From positions 23,794,622 to 23,858,621 of the forward strand of contig NC_133123.1 of assembly GCF_033568475.1 (NCBI RefSeq): a stretch of DNA of 64,000 bases. The letters are read 5' to 3'. A program made the translations under genes and the position numbers. Of the stretch, positions 21,181-33,926 are shown piece after piece (the stretch's first letter is position 1; every line of letters begins with the position of its first letter). Source of the DNA: Henckelia pumila. Taxonomy: Eukaryota > Streptophyta > Magnoliopsida > Lamiales > Gesneriaceae. The notes below the pieces were generated by a model. It was not told the DNA's origin, made no database searches, and was given only the letters and a program-made list of their open reading frames with translations.

Positions 21181-24100
21181 TTACTTTTTTCAGCAACATC
21201 ATAATCTATACCTATTAATTTTTTTGTTTTAATTCATGTAGGTATATATTTTTATAAGAAATGATTTGTTTTGTATGAAATACATTTATATATCATGATA
21301 TTATGTGACTTTTGAATATTGTCCGTGCTTTATTGGCCCCTATGTCTTCCACTAGACCCTCCAATTTCCACGTTAATTACTTCTATTTCCACCTCCAAAA
21401 GTTATGCGTACGTACGTAAAAATTTTCAATCCAATAGAAGTTTAAGATTTTTTTGTTTTAGGGAAATTTGAGATTTTCTTTGACTAGATTTGAGTATCTA
21501 GTTTTTTTTTTACCAAATGCTTTCTCATACATTTGTTCGTGTTTTCAGACCGTCATAGCCAGATTACTATTGAAGAATATGATAATAAAATATATAATCA
21601 TTAACATTTCTACACAAATACAAAAACAACATATAAAAATAGAATATACCACGATTCATATCTATCGATCTCTAGTTTTTTTTTAAAAAAAAAAAATCAA
21701 AATCTTGTTGAGATCAATCGATTAGTCGCAAGACTCGCAAATCTTGTCCCTCTCATCCCATCTAGTAGTCATCTTACAAATTAAGAGACGTTGCTTGTTA
21801 AACAACTTCACAAATTTAAAAAAATATTATTATTATCAATATATAAGTATAAATTATGACAACTAATTTTTTTCGTTGCACGTGAGAAGACTATTGGACT
21901 TGTGTGTTGACTTTTTGTTTAAACAAAAGGGGAAATCGTTTGGAAAAAAGTAGTAATTAATTCAAATTGCGTAACAAATAACAACTTCAGTTGCATGAAC
22001 TTGCAAGGCATCAACTTGATTGAGTCACTTTCTATAGCTGGAACGGATGTGTCCTTGTTGTTTCTTCTTCCTATTTTTAATTCATTTTATTATTACTAAT
22101 TTAATTTAATATATTTCTTTTGAGGGAGCCCATACAATTGAACCTGCCCCAACTTTCATTTTTTTTAAAAAAAATGATTTATAACTTTATTTGTCGTGGA
22201 ATGAATATATATTATTACAACATTTTGTTCGAATAATATTCATCATGATAATCATAATCACAAAGAATTTAACCGACTTCTATGTCGATATCGATGTTGA
22301 TGCAGTGACAACTCACTCATTTTAGATATTATTATTATTATTTATTATAAATTTATTTTCGTACATGTTTTATAGAAGAGTTGATATATATGCGTATATA
22401 TTTCTTATCATAATTAAAAAAATAAATCGTAATTAAAAATTTGTGAAAATATAATATAAAATAACCAAATATTACGTCGAATTCTATAATTCATTTTCCA
22501 AAATTTTTTTAATTTAAAAAAATAGAAGAAAAATATAGTCTGTATAAAATTCAAATTCTTTGTTGATTTAGGGATGGACTCGCTAGTTGCTGCCGGAAAA
22601 ATTGACATTTGTCGTCTAAAAAGCAAATTCCAATTCTTTGATTGATTTAATTTAAACACATTCAAAAAAAGTCAGCAAAAATTAATGAGAAAAAATTCGT
22701 AATTGATTAATCGAAGTTTGATGTTAAAAATAAAAAATCATAATTGAAGCGTATGGTCCATTGAATTCTTATAGATTATTATATTTACTAGCGTCTTAGT
22801 ATATTAAAATTTTTAAAATATATATATCAAAATATCTTTGTATAAGCAGGTCTCATGTAAAATAATCTCACGAATCTATTTTCGTGAAATAGATCGACTC
22901 AATCTATATATACTTATATGAAGTGAAAGGTAATGTTTTTTAATTTGCATAAAAATTATATTTTTCATAGCTCGAAAATGTGTTTCATAAAATTAACTCT
23001 TGAGACAATCGTACAAGAGCTTTTGTATTTTTTTATGTTAGTAAAGGGTAATATTATTATTTAATAAAATAAAAGGTATAATAAAAATAAATGAATATTT
23101 TACTTAAATATGATAGTTATGAAAAAGCAAAAAAAAACTACTAAAATAAGTTTTATGATATCTTTTATTAAATGAAAGAGTATTTTTTATTTATAAAAAA
23201 ATTGCACGACTTATTTGTTATAACATATTGATTTTAAAAAAAATTTGAAAATGATATTCCAGATGTTGGAGTTTTATGGTTGGAATAAAAGTAAATAACA
23301 TTAAATTAGCTCTAATTAATGTTGTTTGGTCCACAATAGGGAGAAAACACAATGAGCTATATTGCTTTGGATACACATCATGCATGCTTCGTGTAGACTA
23401 CAAGTAAAATCATACTTAATTTGTACTTTTATCACTCATTATGATTTTACTTACAAATTATTTGTTAATCATATTTTTTTAGATGAGTCAATGGCGGTCG
23501 CATTAATTTATGAGAATGCGGCTGCGTGGAATTGATCAGTTTCTTCCTTTGAATTTTGACCCATAAATCTCCCAAGGCAATTATAGTTTGGAGACCTAAA
23601 ATTTGTAAGTTCTGCTCATTCACTTGGACAAATATTTTAGTAAAATTGGAGAATGCAATATATACATTATAAAAATTTATGAAGGAACCTCATTAATTTT
23701 TTAATAATAAAATATGAAAAATGCTAGATGTACATCTTGTAGTATATACTTTGGCTTACACCAACTTACAATTTTCTTCATTAAATACAAAACTACATAT
23801 AATAAGAAATAAATATCTCGTTGGTCAAGTAAAGTTTTGTAATTAATAAGTAAAGATGTAAATCAAGGTGTACACTAAGTTTTGTATATCTAGCATTACT
23901 CGGTAGATTTCAACCTACCTTATGATTTATGAATATTACCTTAATGATAGATCTAATGTCTTATGATTTTTCACGTCAAAATATATTATTAATTATTCTA
24001 TATGTAAAAATATGCATCATTGGATGCATGATTTATGTATTACTCTTAATGTAGGATCTCATCAAACGCATTACTCATTAAATAATATTTCTAAGATCTT

Positions 24101-25637
24101 GTTTTTTAATCTATCTGACTGATGAAAATTAAGACATATTAATTTCTCGATAAAATTTGTTTTATTTAAACAATTTCACAAAGTTTGGTATAAATAAACA
24201 TCAGTATATACATTCAATATTTTTATTTAATTATTTATTTAGATCGATTTGGAATTTACTCATTTAATGTGCCAAAATTAAAAAATTAGAAACTCATGTT
24301 GCATAAAATCATACACAATGTATTGAATATAAAATAAAACAAGAAATATTTTTGAGAAAATAATATTTTTGGTGTTGTAATTTGCATGTTTTCATTTTAA
24401 GTCATGTTGTTGGATGATTCACCATGTTAGTAAACTAAAATATTTTTTTTCAAAATTTTCACAGAATGATAATGTGGTGGTGGAAAATTATAACGTACGT
24501 GACATCGAAAATTTCCAATGTAGCTTTACATTGTTATAAAAATATCTGATATGTCACATCAGTATTTTGATGAAAAACGATTAAAATAAGAATAATATAA
24601 ATTTATAAACTAAAATTGTGAATTGACAAAAGTATATTACAAAAAAAGTTGAAAATGTTCAGTTTACAAGACAAAAATGTAGAACCGTCAAAATGAGTCG
24701 GACAATCATTTGAGCGAGATGAAAATTCATAGAAACTAGTACTCAGGAGCATGTGTTGCATACTTATGCAATCCATTTTTTTAATTAAAAACCAAAAAAA
24801 AATATTTAGAGAACAATTTTGAAAAGTACTTTTTTGTGAATAAATTAATTAATTTTATAAACGTGACATTTTCGTAAATAAGTAGTTATCGATGATAAAA
24901 ATAAAACAATATTTTGTAATTAAATATATACTAAAAAACATAGTAAATGAGAGTTAGTCACACGAACATATCAACACCTCAACTTTAATAAAATAGAATA
25001 GATGAGAAATCGAACTAATAGCCCAGACACACAAAATCAAAATAAACTACAATATTTTTAAAATTAAATAAAATATTTACGATTTCTTTATTTCATATAT
25101 ATTTTATATATCTGTCTTTTCTATGCACGTGATTTGTTATCGAGGCATAGTTTGCGGCTAATTACTATAAAGAATAACTTTTAGGGATTAACAAATCTTT
25201 CGGAGATTACGTTGAACATTTTATCATGCTTGACAATTCTATTTTGAATTCTTCAGGGAAATTTTCAATATAATATTTGTCGCCACTCGGCAATCATTAA
25301 TTAGCATAATTAAATAATTAAAACCACCTGAAAAAAATAGGGGACTAGACTATAATATGTAGGTGAAATCTTTGAAAACTAGTAAGAAGAATTTAAGATA
25401 ACGTATCAAAATATCAAATTATCGAGATATCGTATCGATTTTTTTTAAAATATATACATTTTTTGGGATATCGAATTTTTTTCGATATCCATACGGTATT
25501 AGTATAAGTTTTTTCCATATCAAAATTTCAAAATTTCGATATCGGTACCGGTATGAATTTTTTTCATACCGGTTTTTTGGTACCGAAAACCCATCTCTAA
25601 AAAGGATAAATCAACTATTCTCATAAAAAGAGAGCAC
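21181..25637. other. Intergenic AT-rich DNA between the two ERF genes
   Basis: No gene was recognised on either strand. It holds a small MITE at 23718-23897, a degenerate inverted-repeat stretch at about 24330-24720 and, at about 25395-25600, a worn relative of the TACCGAAA-type MITEs whose right end resembles theirs but whose left end is lost. Confidence 0.5.
23718..23897. mobile_element. Short MITE-like element
   Basis: Terminal inverted repeats AATGCTAGATGTACA and, at the right, TGTATATCTAGCATT. Size is about 180 bp, AT-rich, non-coding. The superfamily is not clear. Confidence 0.45.
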
Positions 25638-25763
25638 GTAATTTGAGATGCTATGATGCATCGGGTGATCTTCACCCGGTGGAGCATCTGCCCTTGATTG
25701 GGCACCCGATGCTCCACCGGGTGAAGATCACCCGGTGTAGCATAGCCCGAGCCTACAAATTAC
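25638..25763. other. Near-perfect foldback hairpin, MITE or small-RNA precursor
   Basis: A 126-bp inverted repeat bounded by GTAATTTG and CAAATTAC. Its core arms are perfect over at least 26 bp (GGGTGATCTTCACCCGGTGG and onward), with a loop of only a few bases around TTGATT. The arms also contain the smaller palindrome GGGTGATCTTCACCC. It is GC-rich in an AT-rich setting. A folded transcript would look like a Dicer substrate, but no target or conserved miRNA was recognised. Confidence 0.75.
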
Positions 25764-26545
25764 AATGCTGCAGTTGTACTTGCATTACAAATTATTTAGG
25801 TTAGGTCTCAATCGATGTATTTTGACTCGACTCTTGAATACACACATCCAACTATAACCTTATAATCACGATGGATTCGAGTAAGATTTCTGTGTATAAT
25901 CGCAACAATGTTTTTAATCATTTTCAATATATCGAGATAGGAAAACTAAATAATGTCAGCTGATCAGAGGATTGTAGTGAACAGGTGAGATGATTCATTG
26001 ATGCATTGCAAAACTTTAAAACGATTCGATGTCTTACGTCGTTGGTTGGATAGAGTTTCTGAGAGTTTCATATATGGACTTGAACAATCTCTAATTGAGC
26101 TAGTTTTTGGAGTTAAGTTAGGTTCAAGTCCATCAATTTAACATGATATAAGTGCCAAGTTGGACTGTCCATATTTGGGGTCGCCCTTGTCCAGTAAACT
26201 TCACATCCAAATGTCCATTCTTGAGCGTGAAATGATGTCTTAATTGTCCAACATCAATTGGATAAAATTCTTGAGAGTTCTATATATAGATTTAGACAAT
26301 TCTCCTTCTTGAGATACAATTTGGGATTGAGTTAGGTTCAAATAAATCATTAAAAAAAGATAAATAGTGAAAAAATAAGTGCAAAATAATGAAAAAAATG
26401 CCAATGAATACACAAGATTTACAAAAATTTGAAGAGATTATATATTATTCTTTTACGTCCACTCTTTTCCTATTTGGAAAAAAAATCAACTAAAAAATAT
26501 AGTACAACGTAAGTCTAATAGCTAGCATCAATTTATTGGCGAAAC

Positions 26546-26654
26546 GCCGATGACATGTAGTTTATTTGGCACCAAGATTTTTAATATGAGACGAGATCTC
26601 GAGTTCGAGATCCAATTGTGACCATCTTCTCTCCTAACTAAAAAAAAAAAAAAC
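26546..26654 (+). mobile_element. tRNA-derived SINE
   Basis: About 108 bp starting GCCGATGACATGTAG, with an A-box-like TAGTTTATTTGG (about 26559-26570) and a B-box-like GAGTTCGAGATCC (26601-26613), ending in an A-run. It is flanked by a 13-bp duplication TTATTGGCGAAAC / TTATTGGTGAAAC (26533-26545 and 26655-26667). These are the marks of a retroposed RNA polymerase III transcript. Confidence 0.8.
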
Positions 26655-27143
26655 TTATTGGTGAAACAATTACAATTTTATTCACCTAACTTGGTGAATT
26701 TTCATTTAGAATGTAATAATCAAAGTTCAGCTTTAATCTAATGAGTTGGTTCTTCTTTTCATATTAATTAATATTTCGTCTAAAATATTTATGTGACGTC
26801 GAGTATATTAATAATATCTTGTGTTTTCTGATCTCACATCATTGATATCTATCATCTTCTTAGCATTCGAACACAAAGAAAAAGACTAGTGGAAGTAGGG
26901 GCGGCGGAGCCGAGATTCAAAACTAGCTGATGCTGACTTCGCGCCATGTTAGTAATAGTTAAAGTGAACATTTCATTAAAATCGAACCACGCTATTTAAA
27001 ATCGAATTATCGACAAATTAATTTGAATACACCGAATTTTGCTACAAAAAAGAATGAAGTAGACCTAAATATTTTTAATTTGGTCGGAAACCTAATCAAC
27101 CAAAAGTATATAATTTTTTTTAAAAAAAATCAAGCTTTATAAT

Positions 27144-27526
27144 TAGAGCTAGCGAAAAATACCGAAATGTCGTCATGCCGTGTTTACCGTAACGAAAAAA
27201 ACCGTATCGTACCGAAATTTTCGGTATCGGTATAAGATTTTCAAATTTTTGGTATTTCGGTCTACCGAAAAAAAATCTGTATACGTGGTATCGGTATGAT
27301 ACCGCGTATACCGATATTTTTTTATAAAAATAGTTTTAAAAAATCGGTATACACGGTATCATATCGATACCGTACCGAATTTTGGTATTCGGTACGGTAT
27401 CGGTATGGATTTATGCTATATCAAAATTTCGCTATATCGACATGTCGATGTATCGGTATCGAAAATTTTTGATACGGTATGCGGTATTCGGTACGGTATA
27501 CGGTATACCGTACCGAACCACCCCTA
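27144..27526. mobile_element. hAT-type MITE with TACCGAAA palindromes, copy 1
   Basis: 383 bp ending CCACCCCTA, with an 8-bp duplication TTTATAAT/TTTATAAC (27136-27143 and 27527-27534). The interior is made of repeated CGGTATACCG, TACCGAAA and TTTCGGTA motifs. Non-coding. Confidence 0.7.
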
Positions 27527-28567
27527 TTTATAACTAACAGAATTTAATATAAAAAATGAACTCAATAAATTTAATTTAATTTTTTAAAAAAATATATATT
27601 TTCGAGTCTAGTTATATTTTCTAATAAAATTTTATTAAAAAATCTTAATATTTATATCCTAATAAACTTAATTAAAAAATTATTAATATTAATTTTTTTT
27701 TAGTAAAAGTTCGATTTGTCGGTTAAGCAAATTAAAGTTTTATGTTAAAACCAAAAGTCAACTGAATTAATCGATGTTTAAAAACTAAAACGAATAAACA
27801 CGAACAAAAATTTTCAAATTCTGGTGGTTTGATTATTTTGGTTTAAACGGATATTTTGCTCACATCTATACTATAATAAATTTTTGCTTTATATTGGATA
27901 AAAATAACTTAATATTTTAGTATTTTCTTCATTTCTTAAGTTAACTAACTAGAAATCTAATCATCTCAAAAATTTTCAACAAAAAATTATTTTTCAAATC
28001 TCGTAACTATTTAATTTTTTGTTTTTGTAAATCGAGAAATAGCAATACAAGACCAAAAATAATTTTTAGCATCAATTATTCTCAAATATTTCAAAAAATT
28101 GGTTATTTTTTTTTCAAATTCGAAATAATAGATTTTTAGGGTAAAACTCCAAAATCATATAGATCATTAGTAGATATTATGTCAATTGAAATAATTTCAA
28201 TTAAATATACAATATAATTTTAGAGTAGTCAAATTTTACATTAAAATCACATAATTTCAAAAACTACGATAATAAACAAAACAAAAAAAAAAAGACGGTA
28301 ATGAAGTGTGATTTGTGAGAGTTGTTCTATTTTTAAGTTTTTAAGATGGGGCTTGAGTTTTTTTTAAGCATGGGGCTGAAATAAAATTTAAAAATTAAAA
28401 CTACTATTTAAAAACAAAAAAAATAGGTGCTTCCACCCCTAAGTGGAAATGACAAACAAAAACCAATTATTAGATTAATTATAACACTGAACTCCGAAGA
28501 TTTACAACCAAAAAAAAAAAAAAAAGAAAGAACAACAATCCGTAGATCGAAATTATAATGGTTTCTA

Positions 28568-29734
28568 CGGGTGCCAAAATGAACTCAACTCAACTCAACA
28601 TGAGTCGACCAGAAAATATTCGGTTAGGATTTTTTCGTTCGGTTCGAATCGTGTTGGATCCTAAATTTAACCCGAAAAAATTAATCGGGTTCAAGTTGGG
28701 GGTTTTTTTTATTCAGGTTTGAATCGGGTTAGACCAGAAATTTAACCTGAAAAAATAATCGGGTGGTTGACCCGGGATGAATTACCCGAAACTTTTTATT
28801 ATCGTTATTTTTATATAGATTTGATATGTTTTTATATATTTTATGTTCGAAAAAACTTTATTGTATATTGATATAATATGTTTTTATCATTCAATGTATA
28901 TTTTTTAAAATTTTTATTTTTAAAATAGTTTATTATTATTTTTAGTAAGTATATTTTAAATTTTCTACAACTTTCAAATTTAAATTATATATAAGCTAAA
29001 GGTATTCAAATTTCGGATAAAAAAAAAAAACAAACCTAACCAAAAATTTTGATTTTTTTCAGGTTATTTTACCCCTTTCGCTCTCAAATTTATATAAATT
29101 CGGTTTACGGTTCGATTTTCGATTTTTAAGGGGAAATAATTCCAAAATAACCGGAAAATCGAAATATATCTATATATGCCCTTGACCCAAAACTTAAAAA
29201 TAATGTATAGTGGCTGACTAGGTTGATTCGAGAAGACCTCGCGCTGCTTCACTTTAGGTTGGATATAGATTCAACAAAGTATCAAAATACGCCTAATTCT
29301 GCTTCACTTTAGGTTCAATTCTGATTTTAAATTTAGGTTAAGCCAAAAAACCAACCCTATTATGAAAAAACCGAATTGAACAAAAATAAAATGGTTCGGT
29401 GATCGGATTAGGCATTTGTAAAATATAAAACCGAAAATCGAATCGAAATGTTAGAAAATTTAACCGATCCGATAGATGAACACCCCTAATATAAGCTTAT
29501 TAGATTTTTTTGTTACATGTTTTAATTAAATTTAAATTTTACTATTATTATTGTGTGTTTTAAAATTTTATTTAATTATTTAAATTGGGTTAGCTTGCGT
29601 TGATCCGGTTATTCGGGTTAGCCGTGTTCAGAATGACCATTTTCGATTTGTTTCGGGTTCAGGTCGGAAAATATTCAGTGTATATTGCATAAACTTGACC
29701 CAAACTCACCTGATACAATCGAATTAACATCCTT
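28568..29734. mobile_element. Probable degenerate hAT-type element holding a nested copy
   Basis: The left end is TACGGGTGCCAAAATG. The inner part is rich in AATCGGGTT/AACCCGAAAA motifs. The right end TTAACATCCTTA looks like a worn complement of the left. The duplication is not clean. The element at 28997-29488 lies within it. Confidence 0.35.
28997..29488. mobile_element. hAT-type MITE, copy 2
   Basis: 492 bp beginning TAAAGGTATTC and ending GAACACCCCTA, with the perfect 8-bp duplication ATATAAGC (28989-28996 and 29489-29496). The interior holds TTCGGTTTACGGTTCGATTT-like motifs and their complements. Confidence 0.75.
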
Positions 29735-30500
29735 AGTTTTATCTACATTATTCTTTTATATATATATATATAATCGATGTATAATAACTAGATCATCTAG
29801 AAGATTAGAACACAACTTGGTGGTACCCATGCATTTCTTAGAAGCAACGGATAGACAAGATAAAATAAAAAGTCAACAAAATTGCTGCATTTGTTTTCAG
29901 ATTGACCGAGAGATGAATTTTGTTGTAACTTGTACCTACTGACTTTTAGTCAAAGGTACTAATCAACGTCAAATGTGATAGAAATTTCAAATTTTTGAAT
30001 GTTGAAAAATCGTCTGTTTTATTATTTCTTTATATTTTGTGTGTTGATTTAGCAATAAAATTTAATTTTCTTCTTGTTGGGATTTGGAGAATCTGCACGT
30101 GTGTACACAGAGTAAAAAATAAAATCCATTTAATAAATTTCAATTTAATCAAACATTTTTTTTTACTATTATACTCATTATTTAATATATATAAATAAAG
30201 GATGTAACCATGCAGGTTCCGTTGCATTCAGGTCTGAAAATTTTTAGCCCTATAATTCACATTTCGAGACAGAAATTTTTATATTTTGATTTTCGTTGTG
30301 AAATTATACAAAATTAAATTCAAACAGTAATATTTCATATATTTTATGACAACGGAACCTTTTAATGCGTGCTATATTAGTAACCCGTGGGTAATGTTTG
30401 ATATTTTGGTTGATCTTATGGTAATTTCTCATTCCTTGATTTCTGTTTTGTTTGCTACATTAAGTAAAATTGATGTAGAAAAACATAGTAAAATTGATAA

Positions 30501-30568
30501 CCAATCATATATTGACAGATATCACTAAGATGTACCAATCATATATTGACAGATATCACTAAGATGTA
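30501..30568. repeat. Tandem duplication of 34 bp
   Basis: CCAATCATATATTGACAG... repeats twice without a visible mismatch (30501-30534 and 30535-30568), so it is recent. Confidence 0.9.
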
Positions 30569-30614
30569 TTCGAGTAATAGTTGTTCTCACAAGGCCTAAT
30601 TCCATAATAATGAT

Positions 30615-31082
30615 TAGGGCTGGGTACGGTACGGTATACCGTATCAAAATACGATACCGTTTACCGTATCGTATCATATCGGTATGAAAAATTTCATACC
30701 GGTATCATTTTTGGTATACCGAATTTTTGGTATGGAGAATTTCTATATCGAATATCGTATCGGATATAAAAAAAATTCGATATACAGACAAATTTCGGTA
30801 TTCCGAAAAAAAACTCGGTATATCGAAAAAAATTTCGGTATACCGAGTTTTTTTTCGGTATACCATGAAAATTTTTTTAAAAAAATTAATTCGGTATATT
30901 CGGTATACCGAAATAAAAAAATTTAATTTCGGTATACGGAGTTTTTTTCGATATACCATGAAAAAAAATTTTAAAAAAATTAATTCGGTATTTTCGATAT
31001 ACCGATTTTTCGGTATATTTGATAAATTTTTCGGTACGATATGACGGTATTTTCGACATTTCGGTATTTTTTTCCAACCCTA
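30615..31082. mobile_element. hAT-type MITE with TACCGAAA palindromes, copy 3
   Basis: 468 bp from TAGGGCTGGG to CCAACCCTA, with the perfect 8-bp duplication ATAATGAT (30607-30614 and 31083-31090). The interior is a long series of TTCGGTATACCGAA-type palindromes. Six overlapping open frames rich in Tyr, Arg and Ile arise from this periodicity and are not genes. Confidence 0.85.
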
Positions 31083-31703
31083 ATAATGATGGTTTGTCTA
31101 CTAGTCGCATGGATACAGTGAAGTTGACGAAATAAATGAATTAACATGACATAAAATTATTATCAGTTCGATTTCGCTTATAAATGTTTTTTTGATTTTA
31201 TCTATCAATTAATTGAGCTTACGTGTTGTTTAGCTGAATGACAAAATTTGTAAACTGTTACGTCGAATTCAATAATATATATTTAATGGTCGACAGTCAA
31301 TAAATAGCGATTATGGATCCCATCACAGAGGAAAAAGGAAAAAAAATTCATTTTCAGACCATATATTTCCATAAAGATCAATAAAATTTTTATCCTAGGT
31401 TCTTGATATTGTAATTTATACGGGTTTCAAATGAGTATGTTGATTTGAAATCAGGATATCCTACTCATAAACAAAATCTATTTTTTAATAGAAAAGGGAA
31501 ACTCCTTGATTTAAATTTTAATGTGTACAATTTACAAAGGTTAAAGATGAATTTGAGAAAATAGAGATCAAACTTACAAAAAGACGATGTACATGATTGG
31601 AAATTCAATTTTTCCATGAGTTCGAAATCAAATATTTTCGTGTATAGTTACGAGAACAATATTCTAAAAACGACTACCCGCCATCTGGTACTTAGGTGGT
31701 TAT

Positions 31704-32134
31704 TAGGGGTGGGTCGGTACGGTATATCGTATCGAAAATCGGATACCGTATACCGTATCGAAAAAATCGGTATGAAATTTTTCCATATCGATACCGTACC
31801 GTATACCGAATATATCGAATTTTCGGTATATCGAACTTTCGGTATGACGAAAATCTATACTGTGTACCGATATCGAATTCAAAAAAAATTCGGTATACCG
31901 AAAAATTGTCGGTATATCGAAAAAAATTCGGTATACCGGCAAAAAAGTCGGTATACCGAAAATTTTCATATATATATTTTTTAAAAAAATTATTTTTCGG
32001 TATTTCGGTATATATACCGATATACCAAAAAAAAAATTTACCATACCGATACCGATACCGAAAATTTTGGTACGGTTTTCGGTATTTCGAAATTTTTGGT
32101 AATTTCGGTATTTCGGTACTTTTTCCCACCCCTG
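31704..32134. mobile_element. hAT-type MITE with TACCGAAA palindromes, copy 4
   Basis: 431 bp from TAGGGGTGGG to CCCACCCCTG, with the perfect 8-bp duplication GTGGTTAT (31696-31703 and 32135-32142). Terminal repeats of 10 bp have one mismatch. The interior has the same palindromic units as copy 3. The open frames over it (up to 168 codons, both strands) are artefacts of the repeat. Confidence 0.88.
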
Positions 32135-32540
32135 GTGGTTATATAGGCGCTGCTTAAACGATTTTAAGCCTAAAACTCTAAAATATTGTTGTTTATTTTT
32201 CTCTAACAATGCTCTGTATCGAATCCAAACTCAAAATCCATTACATTTTCTTCATTTTCGTCAAATATAAATTTTTTTCGTGACGTTTTATTATATAATG
32301 AGGAAGAAGTGATATGCAGGTAATCCATAAAAATATATATTAATGCGTCTAGGAGTCTCTAGGCAGATTAACGCGACACAGTCTTTGCGAATCAAAACGA
32401 TGGATGACAGTATAGCGTCTAGGCGACATCTTTTAAAATATTACATAATATATATCACTAATCTTTAAAAATAATCAAATTATCATCATCATCATTATTG
32501 TTGTTTTTTTTTTCTAACATCACATTCATTCATAACTTGT

Positions 32541-32576
32541 TGAGTCTGAGTCTGAGTCTGAGTCTGAGTCTGAGTC
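32541..32576. repeat. (TGAGTC)6 hexanucleotide repeat
   Basis: Six uninterrupted TGAGTC units. Confidence 0.95.
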
Positions 32577-33060
32577 TTCCATTTATCATACTTACATTTA
32601 TTCCACAAACATCATTATTTTTGTCTAATTATGATTTCAATTTTCTTATCTTCATCCATCGTCATGATTAATAAATGCATAAAACATTTTTTTAGAACGA
32701 ATAATTAAAATATCTCGATCTTTAATCAAGGAAAAATTTTGGGCACCGAATTAAACCTTTTACATTATCTATATTATTAATAAAGCAAGAGGGGGAATAG
32801 TAATTGTTTTTTTAGTGAAGCTTTTTTTCTTAATTTCAAACCTACCGTTTCATACATTAACTTTTAAACATATTTAATTTTGTAGATATACTTAATTTAT
32901 CATATTTTATATAAAGAATTATCTTACTAAATCTTATATCATATTTATTTTTGTACAATATGGTAATTAAATTGAAATTTTCAAAAAAAAATTGTACAAA
33001 CATATTAAGTTTCACACACGTGTTGCTCAGTTGATAGTTATATTAACTGTAAATTACTTA

Positions 33061-33926
33061 TCAGTCCCTAAACCAAACAAAAATACATTTTCAGTCCCTT
33101 ATCAAAAAAATCATTGTTTAAACTCTCTGGGCCCACATAATATTTCGATTGAATTTCGGTACAAAACGTTGAAAATATAGTACGAATACATGATATTTGA
33201 GTATCAAATATTTTAAATATGGTACAAATTTAAGATTTTTGAGTACTTAAATATATAAATAAATATTGATATTAGTGACACATAGTTGTTTTGGATGAGA
33301 ATCGGTACAAAATATCAAAAATACGGTACTAATATATGATATTTGAGTATCAAATATGTTAAATATGATACAAATATATGATTTTTGAGTACTATGAAAA
33401 ATAGATATTAATGATATATTTATCTTATTTCGATGAAAATAAGTACAAAACATTGAAAATATGGTATTAATATATGATTTTTGAGTACCAAATGTGTTAG
33501 ATCTGGTACAATTTTGTGTTTTTTTAGTATTCAAATATATGTTGCAATTTCATATTAATAAAGATGTTCAGGTTTTATAGTTAAAATTTTATTTTTTATA
33601 CCTGATCTTGAATAATTAGTGCTTGGATATCATGTATTAGTACCATATTTTCAATATTTTGTGCTCACTTTCTATGATTTTTTAGTATTCAAATATATAT
33701 ATTACAAGTTCATATTAATAAAGATGTTCAGGTTTTATAATCAAAATCTTATTTTTTTTGTACTCGATCTTGAACAATTAGTGCTCGAATATCATGTATT
33801 CGTATCATATTTTCAATGTTTTGTACATATTTTCATCCGAGAAAAAAATATGGGCCCAATGAGTTTAAACAAATTTTTTTATTACAAGGAACTAAACACA
33901 TATATGTGTTTGAGTTTAGGGACTGA
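33061..33926. mobile_element. Foldback element with internal sub-repeats
   Basis: The ends are inverted: TCAGTCCCTAAACC at the left and TTTAGGGACTGA at the right. Inner inverted blocks are GGGCCCACA and TGGGCCCAATGAG. The left arm repeats a unit of about 90 bp (GGTACAAAATATC...ATATGATATTTGAGTA) three times, and the right arm has the complementary unit about twice. 866 bp, non-coding. No clean duplication was found. Confidence 0.6.

Noticed and set aside
28640-28660. A GGTTCGAATCG stretch resembling a tRNA B box
   Set aside because: It is part of a repeated CGGGTT/AACCCG MITE interior. No cloverleaf and no A box at the right distance was seen.
31616-32209. Overlapping open frames of 105-168 codons on both strands, rich in Tyr, Arg, Ile and Gly
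   Set aside because: They lie in the palindromic interior of a hAT-type MITE. The repeats lack stops in many frames and the same composition appears on both strands, so they are not genes.
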